Made by a program: the position numbers and the translations under genes. Shown here in pieces: positions 1 to 7,073 of a DNA stretch of 14,548 bases. The notes under the pieces are model-generated. The model did no database searches, had not been told where the DNA came from, and saw nothing but the letters and a program-made list of their open reading frames with translations. The DNA is from an uncultured Prevotellaceae bacterium (GTDB lineage Bacteria > Bacteroidota > Bacteroidia > Bacteroidales > Bacteroidaceae). The stretch covers positions 1 to 14,548 of the forward strand of contig CAJKQZ010000048.1 of NCBI GenBank assembly GCA_905202115.1. Direction: 5' to 3'. Position 1 is the first letter of the stretch. Each line of letters begins with the position of its first letter.

Positions 1-110
1 AGATAATCGAAAATATGTCTGAGATATTTTGAATTATCTCAGACATATTTTTCGCCATATATACATCTGCTGATTTTCAATTACTTGCTGGCTGACCGTT
101 TTTGTCTGCA
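1..110 (+). repeat. Dispersed palindrome-centred repeat, copy 1 (cut by window start)
   Basis: The palindrome runs from 10 to 51. The left half (11-30) is the family half-site AAATATGTCTGAGATATTTT. The right half (31-50) is its reverse complement except for two changes near the centre, so the stem has 17 paired bases on each side of a short loop. The right flank (CGCCATATATACATCTGCTG and on to about 100) matches the flank of copies 2 and 3 (GGCTATATATACAC..G.TG.TTTTCAA.TAC). This gives the copy the same orientation as copy 3. It lies upstream of the ilv operon promoter. The left part of the element is outside the window. Confidence 0.85.
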
Positions 111-301
111 AAACCTTTTAAGCCGAGCACCGAAATTCTTCATCTCAAGCTTATGCTTATTTACATCAGTGCCGAAAAACAAAAAACTGCATATTTGTAA
201 ACTTACTTTTACAATCGCATGATAAATATGCACGTTTCACCCCCGAAGTGTGTCTTTTTGTCATAAAAAAGCAGTATTTCCGACGAAAACATCCTAACGA
301 T

Positions 302-332
302 TTTGCTTTTACCCGAAAAGAGAGTAAATTTG
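302..332 (+). promoter_or_regulatory. Bacteroides-type promoter of the ilv operon
   Basis: TTTG at 302-305, a 19-base spacer, then TAAATTTG at 325-332. This is a full match to the Bacteroidetes primary sigma consensus TTTG-N19-21-TAnnTTTG. Transcription would start near 336-340 and leave a leader of about 40 bases before ilvD. That leader is too short for an attenuator, and no hairpin or leader peptide rich in branched-chain residues is visible. Between copy 1 of the repeat and this promoter (about 110-300) I see nothing I can name. Confidence 0.75.
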
Positions 333-375
333 CAATTTGAGGTTAAGCCACAGACTTTATGCCTAACGATTACAG

Positions 376-2208
376 ATGAACACAATGAAAACAGAAATGA
401 AAATAAAACTACGCAGCGCATTTTCTACCGAAGGAAGAAAAATGGCCGGAGCACGCGCCCTATGGGTAGCAAACGGAATGAAGCGTGAACAATTCGGCAA
501 ACCGATCATAGCGATAACCAACTCGTTCACACAGTTCGTACCGGGACACACCCATCTGCACGAAGCCGGACAGCTCGTAAAAAAAGAAATAGAAAAATTA
601 GGTTGCTACGCCGCCGAGTTCAATACCATAGCCATTGACGACGGAATAGCTATGGGGCACGACGGAATGCTCTATTCCCTGCCCTCGCGCGACATCATAG
701 CCGACTCCGTGGAGTATATGGTGAACGCACATAAGGCCGACGCTCTCGTGTGCATAAGCAACTGCGACAAAATAACACCGGGAATGCTCATGGCTTCCAT
801 GCGCCTGAACATTCCTACCGTATTCGTATCGGGCGGACCAATGGAAGCGGGGCACTGGAAAGGCGAAAACATCGACCTCATCACAGCTATGGTTAAAGGA
901 GCCGACAAGAGCGTGTCGCAGGACGAGCTCGACCTTATAGAAGAGCATGCCTGCCCCGGCTGCGGCTGCTGCTCGGGCATGTTTACGGCAAACTCCATGA
1001 ACTCGCTCACCGAAGCCATAGGATTCTCGCTGCCCGGCAACGGAACGATACTGGCCTCGCACGAAAATCGCCTGCAACTGTTCAAAGATGCAGCGGCACT
1101 GATCGTGAAAAATGCAATGAAATACTACGGCGACGGCGACGAAAGCGTTCTGCCGCGCAGCATAGCAACACGTGAAGCATTCCTCAATGCAATGTCGCTC
1201 GACATAGCTATGGGAGGTTCGTCGAACACCATTCTGCACTTGCTCGCCGTGGCAAACGAAGGCGAAGTGGACTTCACCATGTCCGACATCGACCGCCTGA
1301 GCCGCCACGTGCCATGCCTATGCAAGCTGGCGCCCAACACGCAGAAATACTCCGTTGAGAACTGCAACCGCGCAGGCGGAATACTCGGCATTCTCGGAGA
1401 ACTCGAAAAAGGGAACCTGCTCGACACCTCGGTGAAACGCGTTGACGGAACCACTCTCGGCGAAGCCATAAGCAAATACAACATTTGCACAGACCATATC
1501 GACCCAGAGGCGGAGCGCATATACCGCAGCGCCCCAGGAGGAAAGTTCACCACAGTCATGGGCTCGCAGAACTCAAAGTGGGAAACACTCGACACCGACC
1601 GCGCAAACGGTTGCATACGCGACATAGCCCACGCATACTCCAAAGACGGAGGCCTTGCCGTGCTTTTCGGAAACATCGCAAAAGACGGCTGCGTTGTAAA
1701 AACAGCCGGAGTAGACGAATCAATCTGGCATTTCGAAGGCCCCGCTAAGGTATTCGATTCTCAGGAAGACGCCTGCAATGGAATACTCGGCGGCAAAGTA
1801 AAAAGCGGCGACGTGGTGGTAATTACCCACGAAGGGCCCAAAGGAGGCCCTGGAATGCAGGAAATGCTCTACCCGACATCATACATCAAGAGCATGCACC
1901 TCGGTAAAGAATGCGCCCTTATCACCGACGGACGCTTCAGCGGAGGAACATCGGGACTGAGCATCGGACACATCTCGCCCGAGGCCGCGTCGGGAGGAGC
2001 AATAGGCAAACTCGTAGACGGAGACATAATAGAAATCGACATACCTTCACGCTCCATAAACGTTCGCCTGAGCGATGAAGAACTGGAAACACGTCCGCAA
2101 GCGCCGCTGCGCCGCAACCGCACGGTATCGAAAGCACTGAAAGCCTATGCCGCAATGGTAAGTTCGGCCGACAAAGGCGGAGTTCGCATACTTAAAGACG
2201 AAGAATAA
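376..2208 (+). CDS. ilvD: Dihydroxy-acid dehydratase
   Basis: IlvD dehydrates 2,3-dihydroxyisovalerate and 2,3-dihydroxy-3-methylvalerate to the keto acids that precede valine/leucine and isoleucine. It is a cytoplasmic Fe-S enzyme. The protein has 610 residues, the usual family length. Visible landmarks are the N-terminal block RSAFSTEGRKMAGARALW, N129-C130-D131-K132 (cluster Cys, Mg ligand and the Lys expected to be carbamylated), C193-P-G-C-G-C-C-S-G (second cluster Cys region) and D518-GRFSGGTSG with the active-site Ser. Three in-frame ATGs lie close together (376, 385, 397). Homologues usually begin just before KxxLRS, so 397 is as likely as 376. The gene is first in the operon behind a consensus promoter, and its TAA overlaps the ATG of ilvB. 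Confidence 0.96.
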   Translation: MNTMKTEMKIKLRSAFSTEGRKMAGARALWVANGMKREQFGKPIIAITNSFTQFVPGHTHLHEAGQLVKKEIEKLGCYAAEFNTIAIDDGIAMGHDGMLYSLPSRDIIADSVEYMVNAHKADALVCISNCDKITPGMLMASMRLNIPTVFVSGGPMEAGHWKGENIDLITAMVKGADKSVSQDELDLIEEHACPGCGCCSGMFTANSMNSLTEAIGFSLPGNGTILASHENRLQLFKDAAALIVKNAMKYYGDGDESVLPRSIATREAFLNAMSLDIAMGGSSNTILHLLAVANEGEVDFTMSDIDRLSRHVPCLCKLAPNTQKYSVENCNRAGGILGILGELEKGNLLDTSVKRVDGTTLGEAISKYNICTDHIDPEAERIYRSAPGGKFTTVMGSQNSKWETLDTDRANGCIRDIAHAYSKDGGLAVLFGNIAKDGCVVKTAGVDESIWHFEGPAKVFDSQEDACNGILGGKVKSGDVVVITHEGPKGGPGMQEMLYPTSYIKSMHLGKECALITDGRFSGGTSGLSIGHISPEAASGGAIGKLVDGDIIEIDIPSRSINVRLSDEELETRPQAPLRRNRTVSKALKAYAAMVSSADKGGVRILKDEE

Positions 2209-3908
2209 TGGCAACAGAACTGATTACAGGCGCCGAAATACTGATGCGCTCCTTGTTGGATCAGGGAGTAACCACCCTGTTCGGATATCCGGGAGGGTCG
2301 ATCATGCCGGTTTACGACGCATTATATAAATATAGAGACACTGAGCTTAATCACATACTCGTAAGGCACGAGCAAGGCGCCACTCACGCCGCGCAAGGCT
2401 ATGCGCGAATAAGCGGGAAAGTAGGCGTGACAATAGTAACGAGCGGTCCGGGAGCTACAAACACCATAACCGGAATTGCCGACGCGATGATGGACAGCAC
2501 ACCTATCGTGGTAATCACCGGACAGGTGGGCAAAAATGTTTTGGGCAGCGACGCGTTCCAGGAATGCGACATCGTAGACCTTGCACAGCCCATTTCCAAG
2601 TGGGCGTACCAGATACGCAGTGCAGATAACATCGCGTGGGCGGTAAGCCGCGCATTCTATATTGCCAAAAGCGGAAGGCCCGGCCCCGTCGTGCTTGACT
2701 TCGCAAAAAATGCGCAGGTAGAAATGGCGGAATACAATCCGCGCAACATAAACTACATACGCAGTTACGAACCTGTACCTCCCACCGAACCTTCCTCAAT
2801 AGAAAAAGCGGCACAGCTGATAAACGAATCTAAAAAACCGCTTGTACTCGTAGGACAAGGAGTGGAACTCGGAAACGCACAACAGGAAATAAAAGAATTT
2901 ATCGAGCGGGCCGACGCACCGGCAGGCTGCACTCTTCTCGGACTTTCCGCACTGCCTTCAGGACATCCACTCAACGTAGGAATGCTCGGCATGCACGGAA
3001 GTTATGCCGCAAATGTAAAAACGCAGGAATCCGACCTGATAATCGCGATAGGCATGCGTTTTGACGACAGAATAACGGGAAATCTGAAAACCTACGCCTG
3101 CAACGCAAGAAAGATACACTTCGACATCGACCCGTCCGAAATAAATAAAAATGTAGAAGTCGACGTTGCCGTTCTCGGCGACTGCAAAGACACGCTCTCC
3201 GCTGTAACATCCCTATTGAAGCAAGGAAACCACAAAACATGGAGAGAAAGCTTCAGAACGTTCGACAAAACAGAAGAAGAAAAGGTTATAATCCCCGAAG
3301 TTTACCCGACAGAAGGACCGCTTCGCATGGGAGAAGTCGTGCGCAAGGTATCCGAAGCTACAAACAACGAGGCGATACTCGTCACCGACGTCGGGCAGAA
3401 CCAAATGATTGCGGCACGCTATTTCAAGTTCAAGAAAAACCGCAGCATAGTCACTTCCGGAGGCATGGGAACTATGGGATTCGGTCTTCCCGCCGCTATA
3501 GGAGCCACATTTGCCGCTCCCGACCGCACTGTCTGCATGTTCTGCGGCGACGGCGGCCTGCAAATGACTATCGAAGAGCTCGGAACTATCATGGAGCAGC
3601 GTTGTCCGGTAAAAATAATTCTGCTCAACAACAATTACCTCGGAAACGTTCGCCAATGGCAGGCTATGTTTTTCGGCGGCCGCTATTCTTTCACCCCGAT
3701 GATGAATCCCGATTACGAAAAGATAGCCGAAGCCTACAGCATTCCCGCACGCACTGTTGTCGAGCGCAAAGATCTCGACGACGCCATACGCGAAATGCTC
3801 TACACCGACGGACCTTTTATACTCCAGGCGGCAGTAATAGAGCAAGACAACGTTCTTCCGATGTGTTGCCCCGGACATGACGTCGACGACATGCTTCTTG
3901 AAGTATAA
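2208..3908 (+). CDS. ilvB: Acetolactate synthase, large (catalytic) subunit
   Basis: This ThDP- and FAD-dependent subunit condenses two pyruvates, or pyruvate with 2-oxobutyrate, as the first common step of branched-chain amino acid synthesis. Its 566 residues match the family. The N-terminal ThDP-binding domain carries RHEQGATHAAQGYAR with the catalytic Glu at E55. The middle domain (about 190-330) contains the FAD-site sequence GMLGMHGSYAAN. The C-terminal domain carries the ThDP/Mg motif G447-D448-G449 followed by L-N474-N475-N476-Y. The start ATG shares its A with the ilvD stop (TAATG), so translation is probably coupled. ilvN follows 37 bases after the stop. No truncation or frame damage is seen. 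Confidence 0.96.
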   Translation: MATELITGAEILMRSLLDQGVTTLFGYPGGSIMPVYDALYKYRDTELNHILVRHEQGATHAAQGYARISGKVGVTIVTSGPGATNTITGIADAMMDSTPIVVITGQVGKNVLGSDAFQECDIVDLAQPISKWAYQIRSADNIAWAVSRAFYIAKSGRPGPVVLDFAKNAQVEMAEYNPRNINYIRSYEPVPPTEPSSIEKAAQLINESKKPLVLVGQGVELGNAQQEIKEFIERADAPAGCTLLGLSALPSGHPLNVGMLGMHGSYAANVKTQESDLIIAIGMRFDDRITGNLKTYACNARKIHFDIDPSEINKNVEVDVAVLGDCKDTLSAVTSLLKQGNHKTWRESFRTFDKTEEEKVIIPEVYPTEGPLRMGEVVRKVSEATNNEAILVTDVGQNQMIAARYFKFKKNRSIVTSGGMGTMGFGLPAAIGATFAAPDRTVCMFCGDGGLQMTIEELGTIMEQRCPVKIILLNNNYLGNVRQWQAMFFGGRYSFTPMMNPDYEKIAEAYSIPARTVVERKDLDDAIREMLYTDGPFILQAAVIEQDNVLPMCCPGHDVDDMLLEV

Positions 3909-3945
3909 CAACTATCGGGAATTTCAAAAACAAACGAAATCTTAC

Positions 3946-4503
3946 ATGGAAAGAGACGATACACTGTACACCCTGATAATATTTTCCGAAAATCTTCCAG
4001 GTGTACTCAACCATATCACCACGATATTCACACGCCGTCAGATAAACATAGAAAGCCTCAACGTTTCCGCGTCGAGCATAGAGGGTTTACACCGGTACAC
4101 AATCACGTGTTACGCCACGGAATGCCTCATAAAAAAGATTACGAAGCAGATTGAAAAGATCATCGACGTCGTATCGGCCAACTATTTCACGGAAAATGAG
4201 ATTTTCACGCTCGAAACCGCACTCTACAAGCTTTCCACGCCGGCCGTGCTCGAAAACCGAGAAATTTCGAAAGTAATACGCATATTCGGCGCCAAGATAG
4301 TGGAAGTAAACTCCACCTATTCCATTGTCACAATGGAAGGGCTAACCGAAGAAATCACGAATCTCTACAAGCACCTCAAGATTCTCGACTGCGTATTACA
4401 GTTTGTGCACTCCGGTTCGATTGCTGTAACAAAAAGCCGCCGTGAATTCGTGAGCGAGTTCATTGAAAGCCGCAACCGCAAACGTTTCGGCATGGAAGAA
4501 TAG
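3946..4503 (+). CDS. ilvN: Acetolactate synthase, small (regulatory) subunit
   Basis: This is the regulatory partner of IlvB. It activates the catalytic subunit and carries the valine feedback site. From ATG 3946 it is 185 residues, typical for the long form. An ACT domain occupies about residues 6-75 (LYTLIIFSENLPGVLNHITTIF, then INIESLNVS), and a second ACT-like C-terminal domain runs from about 85 to 165. The reading frame is open upstream to 3877, but that extension overlaps the end of ilvB and has no family resemblance, so ATG 3946 is preferred. It is third in the operon, and its TAG is followed by the thioesterase gene after 57 bases. Confidence 0.93.
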   Translation: MERDDTLYTLIIFSENLPGVLNHITTIFTRRQINIESLNVSASSIEGLHRYTITCYATECLIKKITKQIEKIIDVVSANYFTENEIFTLETALYKLSTPAVLENREISKVIRIFGAKIVEVNSTYSIVTMEGLTEEITNLYKHLKILDCVLQFVHSGSIAVTKSRREFVSEFIESRNRKRFGMEE

Positions 4504-4560
4504 GCCTGCCATGCCACCGCAACCGCTGAAAAGAAACCCTTGCGTTATAAAAATCATGCA

Positions 4561-5352
4561 ATGAACAAAAAACTATCCAAGTCAGACCGTTTCGATTACA
4601 CCGTAGAGCCTTTCCAGGAAGATTTCACAGGACATCTTTCGTGGCACATGCTCGGCAGCCGTATACTCGCCGCTGCAAGTATGCACGCCAACCGCCGCGG
4701 CTTCGGCATGGAGCAACTTATGCCGAAGCACTGCGCCTGGGTGCTTTCCCGTCTCGCAATCGAAATGAGCGAAATGCCCCGCGCCGGAGAACAGTATTAC
4801 ATAGAAACATGGATTCGCAGCATTTACCGCACATTCACTGACCGTTGTTTCGCCATACTCCGTCCCGACAGCACACCCTACGGATATGCATACACCATAT
4901 GGGCGCTGATAAACACAGAAACGAGACTTCCGATAAATTTAGAGCAGCTTCCCGACGGCGGATTCGCCGATATGGAAGACAAGGACAAGCCCTGCAACGT
5001 ATCCCCCTTTTCAAAAATACGCGTCAAAGCAGAAGTTCCAGAAAGAAGGCTTGAAGCAAGATACAGCGACATCGACATAAACAACCACGTAAACAGCATC
5101 AGATACATAGAGCACGCGCTCGACCTGTTTCCCAAAGAAAATTTCGCAGCCCACCCCGCAAGCAGAGTCGAAATGGCATACCACGAAGAAGCCTACGCCG
5201 GCGAGCAGCTCAGTTTCTACCGTGAGCAGACCGACAGCCGTACTTTCAACGTAGAAATACGTAAGAACGACTTTCCGCAAGAGCAATCGTCGGACATACC
5301 GGCCGAAAAAAGCGGCAAAGCCGTATGCGCATGCAAGATTACCTTCAGATAA
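4561..5352 (+). CDS. Acyl-ACP thioesterase
   Basis: The protein resembles the FatA/FatB-type acyl-ACP thioesterase family, which hydrolyses acyl-ACP to free acid. It has 263 residues and the expected double-hotdog layout. The first half contains AAASMHANRRGFGMEQL followed by a long strand region ending TFTDRCFAI. The second half contains DIDINNHVNSIRY, with N174-N175-H176-V-N178 matching the family active-site Asn/His stretch. ATG 4561 is chosen as the start. An in-frame TTG at 4540 would add seven residues, discussed as a finding. The gene sits between ilvN and ilvC, an arrangement I know from other Bacteroidales. This suggests a link between branched-chain synthesis and acyl chains, but the substrate cannot be read from the sequence. 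Confidence 0.88.
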   Translation: MNKKLSKSDRFDYTVEPFQEDFTGHLSWHMLGSRILAAASMHANRRGFGMEQLMPKHCAWVLSRLAIEMSEMPRAGEQYYIETWIRSIYRTFTDRCFAILRPDSTPYGYAYTIWALINTETRLPINLEQLPDGGFADMEDKDKPCNVSPFSKIRVKAEVPERRLEARYSDIDINNHVNSIRYIEHALDLFPKENFAAHPASRVEMAYHEEAYAGEQLSFYREQTDSRTFNVEIRKNDFPQEQSSDIPAEKSGKAVCACKITFR

Positions 5353-5435
5353 AATTCAGAAACATATAAAACAACATGTATAACTTGCTTCGTTACCGCA
5401 ACCACGCGGCGAAGCGCAAACACAAACAAAAAGAA

Positions 5436-6479
5436 ATGGCACAAATCAATTTTGGAGGCGTTGTCGAAAACGTAGCAACGCGCGAAGAATTCCCATTAGA
5501 AAAAGCTCGTGAGATACTCAAAGACGAGACCATCGCCGTATTAGGCTACGGCATACAAGGTCCCGGACAGGCTTGCAACCTTCGCGACAACGGCTTCAAC
5601 GTAATCGTAGGACAGCGCCAGGGAAAAACATACGACAAATGCGTTGCCGACGGCTGGGTTCCCGGAAAAACACTCTTCTCTATCGAAGAAGCAGCCGAGA
5701 AAGGCACAATCGTATGCATGCTCCTCAGCGACGCCGCACAGATAGAATTATGGCCGAAAATCAAGAAGTATCTCACACCGGGCAAGGCGCTCTACTTCTC
5801 ACACGGCTTCGCCATCACCTACAAAGAACGCACAAACATCATTCCCCCCGCCGACATCGACGTTATCATGGTAGCTCCCAAAGGCTCGGGCACATCGCTC
5901 CGCACGCTCTTCCTCGAAGGCCGCGGCCTCAACAGCTCATACGCAGTTTATCAGGACGCTACCGGCAAGGCTGAAGAGCGCACTATGGCCATCGGTATCG
6001 GCGTAGGCTCAGGCTACATGTTCAAGACCGACTTCAAACGCGAAGTATACAGCGACCTCACGGGCGAACGCGGCGCACTCATGGGCGCAGTGCAGGGCCT
6101 GTTCCTCGCACAATACGAAACATTGCGCGAACACGGACACACTCCCTCCGAAGCATTCAACGAAACCGTCGAGGAATTCACACAGAGCCTTCTGCCTATG
6201 GTAGGAAAGAACGGTATGGACTGGATGTATGCAAACTGCTCCACCACCGCGCAACGCGGCGCACTCGACTGGATGGGCCCGTTCCACGACGCAATCAAGC
6301 CCGTTATGGAGAAGCTCTACAACAGCGTTGCCACCGGCAATGAAGCACAGATATCTATCGACAGCAACTCCAAGCCCGACTATCGCGAAAAGCTCAACGC
6401 AGAACTCAAGGCTCTTCACGAGAGCGAAATGTGGCGCACCGGCGAAACCGTTCGCAAGCTCCGCCCCGAAAACAACTGA
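5436..6479 (+). CDS. ilvC: Ketol-acid reductoisomerase
   Basis: IlvC rearranges and reduces 2-acetolactate or 2-aceto-2-hydroxybutyrate with NAD(P)H and Mg. From ATG 5436 it is 347 residues, the class I length. The Rossmann motif is G37-Y-G39-I-Q-G42-P-G, the active-site His is in YFSH123GF, and the metal ligands are D207-LTG-E211 and E243-TVE-E247. The block TTAQRGALDWMGPF and the C-terminus VRKLRPENN strongly resemble fungal Ilv5 as I remember it. The frame is open back to ATG 5376, but family members begin at MAQ.NFGG, so the 20-residue extension is not counted. It is the last gene of the operon and is followed by two hairpins. Confidence 0.95.
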   Translation: MAQINFGGVVENVATREEFPLEKAREILKDETIAVLGYGIQGPGQACNLRDNGFNVIVGQRQGKTYDKCVADGWVPGKTLFSIEEAAEKGTIVCMLLSDAAQIELWPKIKKYLTPGKALYFSHGFAITYKERTNIIPPADIDVIMVAPKGSGTSLRTLFLEGRGLNSSYAVYQDATGKAEERTMAIGIGVGSGYMFKTDFKREVYSDLTGERGALMGAVQGLFLAQYETLREHGHTPSEAFNETVEEFTQSLLPMVGKNGMDWMYANCSTTAQRGALDWMGPFHDAIKPVMEKLYNSVATGNEAQISIDSNSKPDYREKLNAELKALHESEMWRTGETVRKLRPENN

Positions 6480-6499
6480 TAACTCTCACATCAGACAAT

Positions 6500-6520
6500 G
6501 TTGCAGCATTTTGCTGCAAC
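6500..6520 (+). terminator. Hairpin just after ilvC
   Basis: GTTGCAGC (6500-6507) pairs perfectly with GCTGCAAC (6513-6520) around a 5-base loop, 20 bases after the ilvC stop. No T run follows. It may stabilise the 3' end of the operon transcript or act as an upstream accessory to the stronger terminator at 6536. Confidence 0.5.
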
Positions 6521-6535
6521 AGAGCATAATAAACC

Positions 6536-6567
6536 GGCAAACCCATTCGAGGGTTTGCCAGTTTTCT
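6536..6567 (+). terminator. Rho-independent terminator of the ilv operon
   Basis: GGCAAACCC (6536-6544) pairs with GGGTTTGCC (6551-6559) across a 6-base loop, and the T-rich tract AGTTTTCTT follows. This is a classic intrinsic terminator and marks the end of the ilv operon. Nothing recognisable lies between it and about 6640. Confidence 0.88.
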
Positions 6568-6645
6568 TATTACATCCCTGCCCATACCGGCATACATACG
6601 CCGACAGTCACGTCTATCACCGCAGCATATACTCCGGAAATGCAG

Positions 6646-6887
6646 AATGAATAACTATTCATATTTTCCTTGATATTTATTCAAAAGTTCCGTAAAAGCC
6701 CATGTCTTGCAAGTACTTGAAAATCAACAGGTGTATATATAGCCAAAAATATGTCTGAGATAATTTAAAATATCTCAGACATATTTTGAATTATCTCGGA
6801 TGTAATTCGAAAAAAGTCCCGAACGTTTTTTCCGGCAACGTAATATTTATTCATTTTCGGCAATGTAAAATTGTTTATGCGCACTAT
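6646..6887 (-). repeat. Dispersed palindrome-centred repeat, copy 2 (full length, reverse orientation)
   Basis: The palindrome lies at 6746-6787, with one internal mismatch (A6763/A6770). To its left is the family flank in reverse (GTACTTGAAAATCAACAGG then TATATATAGCC), and further left the small hairpin ATGAAT-AACT-ATTCAT (6647-6662). To its right is a diverged extra half-site (GAATTATCTCGGATGTAATT), then GTCCCGAACGTTTTTTCCGG at 6816-6835 and CGTAATATTTATTCATTTTC, both shared with copies 3 and 4. Similarity to copy 4 continues to about 6887 (AATTGT and GCACTAT). The homologous unit is therefore about 240 bp. It lies between the ilv terminator and the first lipoprotein gene. Confidence 0.88.
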
Positions 6888-6982
6888 CTACTACAACAAA
6901 ACGGCGGATATACCTCCCGATACAATACACGGAACGTTTACATAGCTATTGATATCTCCAATAATAAAGAATGAAAAAAAAT

Positions 6983-7014
6983 ATTGCATGTCCGAACAAA
7001 AAGAACTATCTTGC
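6983..7014 (+). promoter_or_regulatory. Possible promoter of lipoprotein 1
   Basis: ATTG (6983-6986), a 20-base spacer, then TATCTTGC (7007-7014) form an imperfect version of the Bacteroidetes TTTG / TAnnTTTG promoter about 60 bases before the start codon. The same pair of words with a 19-base spacer occurs upstream of the peptidase-lipoprotein 2 operon. That recurrence is the main support, because neither site alone is convincing. Confidence 0.35.
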
Positions 7015-7073
7015 CAAAATCGTCAGACAACAATCTACACAACTGATAATACATGCGATACAGAACAAAGAAA

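Noticed and set aside
333..375. Attenuator or leader peptide for the ilv operon
   Set aside because: The leader is only about 40 bases, with no hairpin pair and no run of Ile, Val or Leu codons.
598..1308. 236-codon minus-strand ORF opposite ilvD
   Set aside because: It is a shadow of a GC-balanced real gene. It has no family resemblance, and ilvD on the other strand is certain.
3213..3911. Long ORFs overlapping ilvB in other frames (also 3239-3880 on the + strand)
   Set aside because: The translations are low-quality and rich in Arg, His and Cys, as expected for shadow frames of ilvB.
6786..6974. Small ORF of about 62 codons starting in repeat copy 2
   Set aside because: It lacks a good start and runs out of the repeat into unrelated sequence. 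Only the shared repeat part is of interest, so it is reported as a finding rather than a gene.
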